DNA of 64,000 bases from Halopolyspora algeriensis (GTDB taxonomy: Bacteria; Actinomycetota; Actinomycetes; Mycobacteriales; Pseudonocardiaceae), in the NCBI RefSeq assembly GCF_003337235.1, contig NZ_QPJC01000004.1, forward strand, positions 124,001-188,000. The letters run 5' to 3'. A model generated the notes under the pieces. The model ran no database searches and was not told the origin of the DNA. It saw only the letters and a list, made by a program, of their open reading frames with translations. Within the stretch, counting starts at the first letter, position 1, and every line of letters begins with the position of its first letter. Below, one piece after another: positions 59,631-64,000 of the stretch. The position numbers and the translations under genes are program-made.

Positions 59631-60821
59631 TCACTGTTGCGCGAGGACGCAGTGTGTGCCTTGTTCGCGATCGTAGATGGTCGGCATGCACTTGTTGCAG
59701 TGGATGCACAGCGACCTCGTCGCTTCCTCCCGCTGCATCCGGTCGAGCAGGTCGGGTTCGCGCAGCAGGGCGCGGGCCATCGCGACGAACTCGAACCCCT
59801 CGGCCATCGCCAGGTCCATCGTCTCCTTCTGCGTGATGCCTCCCAGCAGGATCAGCGGCATGCTCAACGCCGACCGGAACTGGCGGGCCTGGTCCAGCAG
59901 GTAGGCCTCCCGGTAGGGATACGAGTGCAGGAACCGGCCCCCGAACAACCGCAGCGCCGTGCGCACCGGCTGTTTGAACCCGGCGGCGAACTCCCGGACG
60001 GGCACGTCACCGGTGAACAGATACATCGGGTTCAACAGCGAGCTGCCCGCGGTGAGTGCCAGCGCGTCCACACTCCCGTCCGCTTCGAGCCACCGCGCCA
60101 CCCGGATGCTCTCGTCCAGCCAGAATCCCCCGGGCACGCCGTCGTCCATGTTCAGCTTGGCGGTGACGGCGATCCGGTCGCCGACCTCCTCGCGCACCGC
60201 GCGCGCGATCCCCAGCGGAACTCGCGCGCGGTTTTCCAGCGGGCCTCCGAACCGGTCGCCGCGCTTGTTGAGCACCGGGCTGAGAAAGGAACTGGCGAGG
60301 TAGTTGTGTCCGAAGTGGATTTCCACGGCGTCGAAACCCGCCTCGACGGCGGTCCGTGCCGCCTGAGCGTGCGCCCGGGTGATGCGCTCGATGTCGGTCT
60401 CGCGAGCCGCCTTGGTGACGCGCATGCTGATCGGGTTGAGCTGCCGCGTGGGCGCGAGCGCGGGCTGCCTGTTCGACCGGGCGTCGGCAACCGGACCGGC
60501 ATGGCCGATCTGTGCGCTGATCGCGGCCCCCTCGGCATGGACCGCCTCGGCCAGGCGGCGCAATCCCGGCACCGCCTGGGGGCGCATCCACAACTGCCTG
60601 CGCTCGGTACGCCCTTCCGGAGCCACCGCACAGTAGGCCACGGTGGTCATCCCGACACCGCCGGCAGCGGGACGCACGTGGTAATCGATCAGGTCGTCGG
60701 TGACCAGCGCGTCCGGCGTCATCCCCTCGAAGGTCGCCGCCTTGATCGTACGGTTGCGCAGCGTCAGCGGCCCCAGCTTCGCCGGGGCGAAGACGTCGGG
60801 AGCCGGAGATGCGGTGGCCAT
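59631..60821 (-). CDS. Old yellow enzyme-type NADH:flavin oxidoreductase with Fe-S site
   Basis: FMN TIM-barrel ene-reductase, 396 aa, of the 2,4-dienoyl-CoA reductase/OYE group. G-P-L-T-L-R-N-R near the N-terminus and G-H-N-Y-L-A-S-S-F-L-S-P with the N-K-R-G-D loop are typical. Unlike simple OYEs it ends in C372-x2-C375-x2-C378...C391, a likely 4Fe-4S site, though the second domain of dienoyl-CoA reductase is missing. ATG 60821 with AAGGGG six bases upstream. Likely reduces a conjugated steroid or acyl-CoA double bond. Confidence 0.85.
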   Translation of the reverse strand: MATASPAPDVFAPAKLGPLTLRNRTIKAATFEGMTPDALVTDDLIDYHVRPAAGGVGMTTVAYCAVAPEGRTERRQLWMRPQAVPGLRRLAEAVHAEGAAISAQIGHAGPVADARSNRQPALAPTRQLNPISMRVTKAARETDIERITRAHAQAARTAVEAGFDAVEIHFGHNYLASSFLSPVLNKRGDRFGGPLENRARVPLGIARAVREEVGDRIAVTAKLNMDDGVPGGFWLDESIRVARWLEADGSVDALALTAGSSLLNPMYLFTGDVPVREFAAGFKQPVRTALRLFGGRFLHSYPYREAYLLDQARQFRSALSMPLILLGGITQKETMDLAMAEGFEFVAMARALLREPDLLDRMQREEATRSLCIHCNKCMPTIYDREQGTHCVLAQQ

Positions 60822-60865
60822 GATGTCCCCTTCCGAAGCAGTCCTCTCGCCGTTGTCCACCGGAC

Positions 60866-62029
60866 TCAGCCGAACCGTTCGAGGATCGTGACGTTGGCGG
60901 TCCCACCGCCCTCGCACATGGTCTGCAGCCCGTACCGCCCCCCGGTGCGCTCGAGCTCGTGCAGCAGGGTCGCCATCAGCTTCGTTCCCGTGGCGCCGAG
61001 GGGGTGACCGAGGGCGATGGCGCCACCGTTGGGGTTCACTCTCGCCGGGTCGATGCCGATCTCGCGTTGCCAGGCCAGCACCACGCTGGCGAACGCCTCG
61101 TTGATCTCGACGACGTCCACCTGCTCGGCGGTCAGGCCGGCCTTGTCCAGGGCGTGCCGGGTCGCGGGGATGGGCGCCGAGAGCATGAACACCGGATCGT
61201 CACCGCGCACGCTGATGTGGTGCACCCGCGCCCTGGGGCGCAGGCCGTACCGCTCGACGGCCCGCTCGGAGGCCACCAGCAGTGCCGAGGCACCATCCGA
61301 GATCTGGCTGGACACCCCCGCCGTGATGCGGCCACCGTCCCGGAGCGTTGCGAGACCGGCGAGCTTGTCCTTGCCGGTGTCCCGGCGCGGTCCCTCGTCC
61401 TGATGCACCCCCGCGATCGGGGCGAGCTCGGCATCGAAGCGACCGGAGTCGATGGCCTCGACCGCGCGCCGGTGGCTGGTCAGGGCGAACTCCTCCATGT
61501 CGTCACGGGAGATGCCCCATTTCTCCGCGATCAGCTCGGCACCGTTGAACTGGGTGACCTCGTCGTCACCGTAGCGCCGCTGCCAGCCGTCCGAGCCCGA
61601 ATCCGGACCGTAGGCGACCGGGAAGCCCAGGTCCGCGCCGCCGCGGAGCGCACTGCCGATCGGGATCGCGCTCATGTTCTGCACCCCACCGGCGACGACC
61701 AGATCGGCCGTGCCACTGAGCACCGCCTGAGCACCGAAGTGCACCGCTTGCTGCGAGGACCCGCACTGGCGATCGATCGTCACCCCGGGTACGTGCTCGG
61801 GGAATCCGGCGGCGAGCCAGCCCGTGCGGCCGATGTTGCCTGCCTGGGCGCCGACCGCGTCGACACACCCCCACAGCACGTCGTCCACATCCGCCGGGTC
61901 GATACCGGTCCGGTCGACCAGCGCACCGAGCACGTGGGCCGACAGGTCGGCCGGGTGGATCCCGCTGAGCCAGCCGCCGCGCTTGCCCACCGGCGTACGC
62001 AGGGCATCGACGATGTACGCCTCGGCCAT
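60866..62029 (-). CDS. fadA6: Thiolase FadA6 (C/D-ring degradation)
   Basis: Acetyl-CoA acetyltransferase-type thiolase, 387 aa. Catalytic C89 (D-R-Q-C-G-S-S), H342 (L-G-H-P) and C372 (T-M-C-E-G-G-G). Matches FadA6 in G-K-R-G-G-W-L-S-G-I-H-P-A-D-L, G-G-V-Q-N-M-S, I-A-E-K-W and P-V-F-M-L-S-A-P-I-P-A-T-R. ATG 62029 with GAGGAG five bases upstream. In mycobacteria fadA6 is in the KstR2 regulon; no KstR or canonical KstR2 box is seen here, but a CAAGCA/TGCTTG palindrome lies 93 bp upstream. Confidence 0.94.
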   Translation of the reverse strand: MAEAYIVDALRTPVGKRGGWLSGIHPADLSAHVLGALVDRTGIDPADVDDVLWGCVDAVGAQAGNIGRTGWLAAGFPEHVPGVTIDRQCGSSQQAVHFGAQAVLSGTADLVVAGGVQNMSAIPIGSALRGGADLGFPVAYGPDSGSDGWQRRYGDDEVTQFNGAELIAEKWGISRDDMEEFALTSHRRAVEAIDSGRFDAELAPIAGVHQDEGPRRDTGKDKLAGLATLRDGGRITAGVSSQISDGASALLVASERAVERYGLRPRARVHHISVRGDDPVFMLSAPIPATRHALDKAGLTAEQVDVVEINEAFASVVLAWQREIGIDPARVNPNGGAIALGHPLGATGTKLMATLLHELERTGGRYGLQTMCEGGGTANVTILERFG

Positions 62030-62121
62030 GTTCACTCCTCGTCTCGCCACATCCCCGCAGGCGACTCTCGGCCCGGGGGCGCAAACCCGGCCACAACCCT
62101 GCACGGGATCACACGATGAAG

Positions 62122-62135
62122 CAAGCACCTGCTTG
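62122..62135. promoter_or_regulatory. Palindrome CAAGCA-CC-TGCTTG upstream of fadA6
   Basis: Perfect 6-2-6 palindrome between the sulfotransferase stop and the fadA6 start. It has CAAG...CTTG half-sites like KstR2 operators but with six rather than two bases between them, so it is only a candidate operator. Confidence 0.45.
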
Positions 62136-62209
62136 GTAGAGCGGAGTTGCTCCCTCGGCTTCCCGGAGGGTCGAGCTTCGATGACCCGCCACCGACTCGC
62201 CCTCTCGGC

Positions 62210-63370
62210 TCACCGCAGATAGGCCTGTCGGTAGCGGGCGAACCGCTCGTCGACCTCCTCGGCGGTCAACCCGAAATCGGAGAGCGCGTAACGATGGGCG
62301 GGGCGGCGATCGCTCGCCTTGCCGTCCGCGTGCACCTTGGCCATCGCCGCACGTGCCCGCTCGGTGAAGGGCAGTCCGAAGTGGTCGTAAACGGCTTCCG
62401 CGGTGCCGAGCGGGTCGGCCGTGAAGTCCTCGTACTGCACATCGACGAATCGGGCGGGATCGTAGCGGGCGCGGTCGGCCATGAACCGTTCGATGCCGCG
62501 TGCCCACAGATCGAGCTGATCGCGGCCGATGACCTCGTCCCGGAACACGTGCGAGTGTCCCTCGGTGGCATGCCTGCTGAGGCTGCTGGAGGAAGCGATG
62601 ACGGTGCGGGGATCGCGGTGTGTCTGGATGATCAGGGCGTCCGGGTAGACCGCCATGATGGCATCCAGAGCGAACAGGTGACTGGGATTCTTCAGCACCC
62701 AACGACATCCGGCGTCGTTGAGCCCGATCAGTTGCAGATTCCGCCGGTGCCTGCGGTAGGCCTGCGTCCAGTCTCGGGCGGCCAGCCACTCCGAATAGTC
62801 CGGGACGTGCGCGAGACTTTCGAAGGAGACCGACATCATCGACTGCCGCAGGAGCTGCCAGCACTCCTCCACCGTGTCGGCCGACATGTAGTGCACCCCC
62901 ATGAACTCGGGGTTTTCCACGTGGTGGTGGCGGTAGCCCTCCTGCAGCCGCCGGAACACCGGGTTGTCCTCCCAGGTTTCCCGCGGCGGTCGGGGCTGCG
63001 GGACTTCCGTGAGCCACAGGTCCGGACCCTGGTGCTGCGGGTCCGCGCAGAGCAACCGGTGCAGCGCGGTGGTGCCGGTCCGGGGCAATCCGGTGACGAA
63101 AATCGGTCGCTCGATGGCGACATCGGTGTACTCGGGATACCGCTGCCAAGCTGCCTCGCTGAACTGGCGGGCCATCAGCGCACCACGTAGCTGCGCACGC
63201 GTCACCTTGTTGCCCCGGGGCGTCAGCCCGGCCTGGCGCGCGTAGGAGTCCAGCAGCACGCCGAGCCCTTCCCGGTGGTCATCGTCGCCGAAGTCGTCGA
63301 GCCCGGTGACCCTGGCCGCCGAGTCGTGCAGGTCCTCGACCGTGCCGACACTGGCACGTCCTGTTGACAT
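62210..63370 (-). CDS. PAPS-dependent sulfotransferase-family protein (Rv3529c-like)
   Basis: Sulfotransferase-fold protein, 386 aa. The 5-prime-phosphosulfate loop is T-G-L-P-R-T-G-T-T at residues 93-101 with Arg in place of the usual Lys, and the 3-prime-phosphate motif is H-R-D-P-R-T-V-I-A-S-S-S-S. Length and position next to an SDR gene match Rv3529c-Rv3530c of the mycobacterial sterol region. ATG 63370 with GAGGAG seven bases upstream. Whether it sulfates a steroid or another acceptor is unknown. Confidence 0.85.
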   Translation of the reverse strand: MSTGRASVGTVEDLHDSAARVTGLDDFGDDDHREGLGVLLDSYARQAGLTPRGNKVTRAQLRGALMARQFSEAAWQRYPEYTDVAIERPIFVTGLPRTGTTALHRLLCADPQHQGPDLWLTEVPQPRPPRETWEDNPVFRRLQEGYRHHHVENPEFMGVHYMSADTVEECWQLLRQSMMSVSFESLAHVPDYSEWLAARDWTQAYRRHRRNLQLIGLNDAGCRWVLKNPSHLFALDAIMAVYPDALIIQTHRDPRTVIASSSSLSRHATEGHSHVFRDEVIGRDQLDLWARGIERFMADRARYDPARFVDVQYEDFTADPLGTAEAVYDHFGLPFTERARAAMAKVHADGKASDRRPAHRYALSDFGLTAEEVDERFARYRQAYLR

Positions 63371-63390
63371 GAGTTCGCTCCTCGAGCGGG

Positions 63391-64000
63391 TCAGTGGTGG
63401 TATTCCCCGCCGTTGACGTCCAGGCATTGGCCCGTGATCGCACGAGCCAAGGGGGAGGCGAGAAAGACCACGGCGTCGGCGATCTCGTCCGGCTCCGGCA
63501 GCTTGCGCAGGTCGAGGTTGGCCGCGGTCTCGTCGTAGACCTGCTGGGGGTCCACGCCGCGTTCGCCTGCGAGGTGGTCGAAATACCACTTGAGCGAGTC
63601 GGCCCAGATGTAGCCCGGGGCGACGGTGTTGACCCGCACGCCTTTCGGACCGAGCTCGGTGGACAGGTTCTGCGCGAGGGCGAGCAGGCTCGCCTTCGTC
63701 ATCCGGTAGGCCCCGAACAGCCGCTGCGAGTGGCGCAGCACCGAAGAGTTGATCATTACCACCGAGCCGCCGCTCTCGGCGAGCGCGGAGGTGAACAGCC
63801 TGGTCAGCCGCAGTGCGGCGAGGACGTTGGTCTCGAAGCCGGCTCGGATCCGTTCGAAGTCGGCTTCGGCGAGATCGGCCAGGGGCGGGATCACGAACGC
63901 GTTGTTGACCAGCGCGTCCACCCGCCCGAACGTCTCCAGCACGGTCTCGACGAGGTGCCCGGCCGCGTCGGCGTCGGTGATGTCGGCGGCCACCGGTAGT
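63391..64000 (-). CDS. SDR-family oxidoreductase (N-terminus beyond window)
   Basis: Partial short-chain dehydrogenase; 202 codons plus stop are inside the window, ending at 63391. N-N-A at the visible start, S-S-V-L and the active-site pair in Y-R-M-T-K, then V-N-T-V-A-P-G-Y-I and the C-terminal D-V-N-G-G-E-Y. The coenzyme motif is outside. It ends 20 bp before the sulfotransferase start, so the two are one operon, as for Rv3530c-Rv3529c. Substrate unknown. Confidence 0.85.
   Translation of the reverse strand, partial: LPVAADITDADAAGHLVETVLETFGRVDALVNNAFVIPPLADLAEADFERIRAGFETNVLAALRLTRLFTSALAESGGSVVMINSSVLRHSQRLFGAYRMTKASLLALAQNLSTELGPKGVRVNTVAPGYIWADSLKWYFDHLAGERGVDPQQVYDETAANLDLRKLPEPDEIADAVVFLASPLARAITGQCLDVNGGEYHH

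Overview
The window is about two-thirds G+C, has few non-coding gaps, uses GTG and TTG starts freely and couples many genes through 4-bp ATGA, GTGA or TTGA overlaps. Together with an mce operon, F420-type oxidoreductases and a KstR regulator this points to a mycolata-related actinobacterium, most likely of the Pseudonocardiales/Actinopolyspora type; the genus cannot be named from the sequence alone. Almost the whole 64 kb is one sterol (cholesterol/phytosterol) uptake and catabolism locus, recognised gene by gene from recall of the Mycobacterium tuberculosis Rv3494c-Rv3574 region.

Layout. 1-7.4 kb: an mce4-type importer (yrbE4A, yrbE4B, mce4A to mce4E, the last cut by the window edge), preceded on the same strand by SDR, aldehyde dehydrogenase and alcohol dehydrogenase genes (7.5-11 kb) and by the ferredoxin gene fdxD. 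11.6-14 kb: fadE26-fadE27 (side-chain acyl-CoA dehydrogenase, first cycle). 14-18 kb: a nitronate-monooxygenase-like flavoprotein, fadD19 and divergent echA19. 18-26 kb: an acyl-CoA synthetase, two luciferase-like oxidoreductases, a double-DUF35 protein, ltp4, ltp3 and a ketosteroid-isomerase-like protein. 26-30 kb: cyp125, divergent fadA5 and a fadD3-like gene. 30-38 kb: the ring A/B genes hsaB, hsaC, hsaD, hsaA, hsaF and hsaG plus a KstD-like flavoprotein. 38-44.5 kb: kstD, kshA, a small Cys-rich protein, kshB, a MaoC hydratase and an SDR. 44.7-46.4 kb: a KAP-family P-loop NTPase fused to a receiver-like domain, the one gene with no obvious link to sterols. 46.5-54 kb: ltp2, chsH1, chsH2, fadE29, fadE28 and fadE34. 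54-57.7 kb: a methyltransferase / toroid-like / methyltransferase / glycosyltransferase cassette of unknown product. 57.8 kb: kstR. 58.5-64 kb: an MBL-fold hydrolase, an old-yellow-enzyme-type reductase, fadA6, a sulfotransferase and a partial SDR.

How it works together. Mce4 imports the sterol; CYP125, probably fed by FdxD, oxidises C26; acyl-CoA synthetases, heteromeric acyl-CoA dehydrogenases, hydratases, FadA5 and the Ltp/ChsH retro-aldolases remove the side chain; KstD and KshAB open ring B; HsaA to HsaG degrade rings A/B; FadD3 and FadA6 belong to C/D-ring breakdown. Twelve near-perfect copies of the KstR operator (TnnAACnnGTTnnA) sit before the operons, so the block looks like one KstR regulon. 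The usual hsaE gene is absent from its expected place. Two dispersed structured repeat families, one in inverted orientation 40 kb apart, are not explained by the genes. No tRNA, rRNA, CRISPR array or intact insertion sequence was seen.
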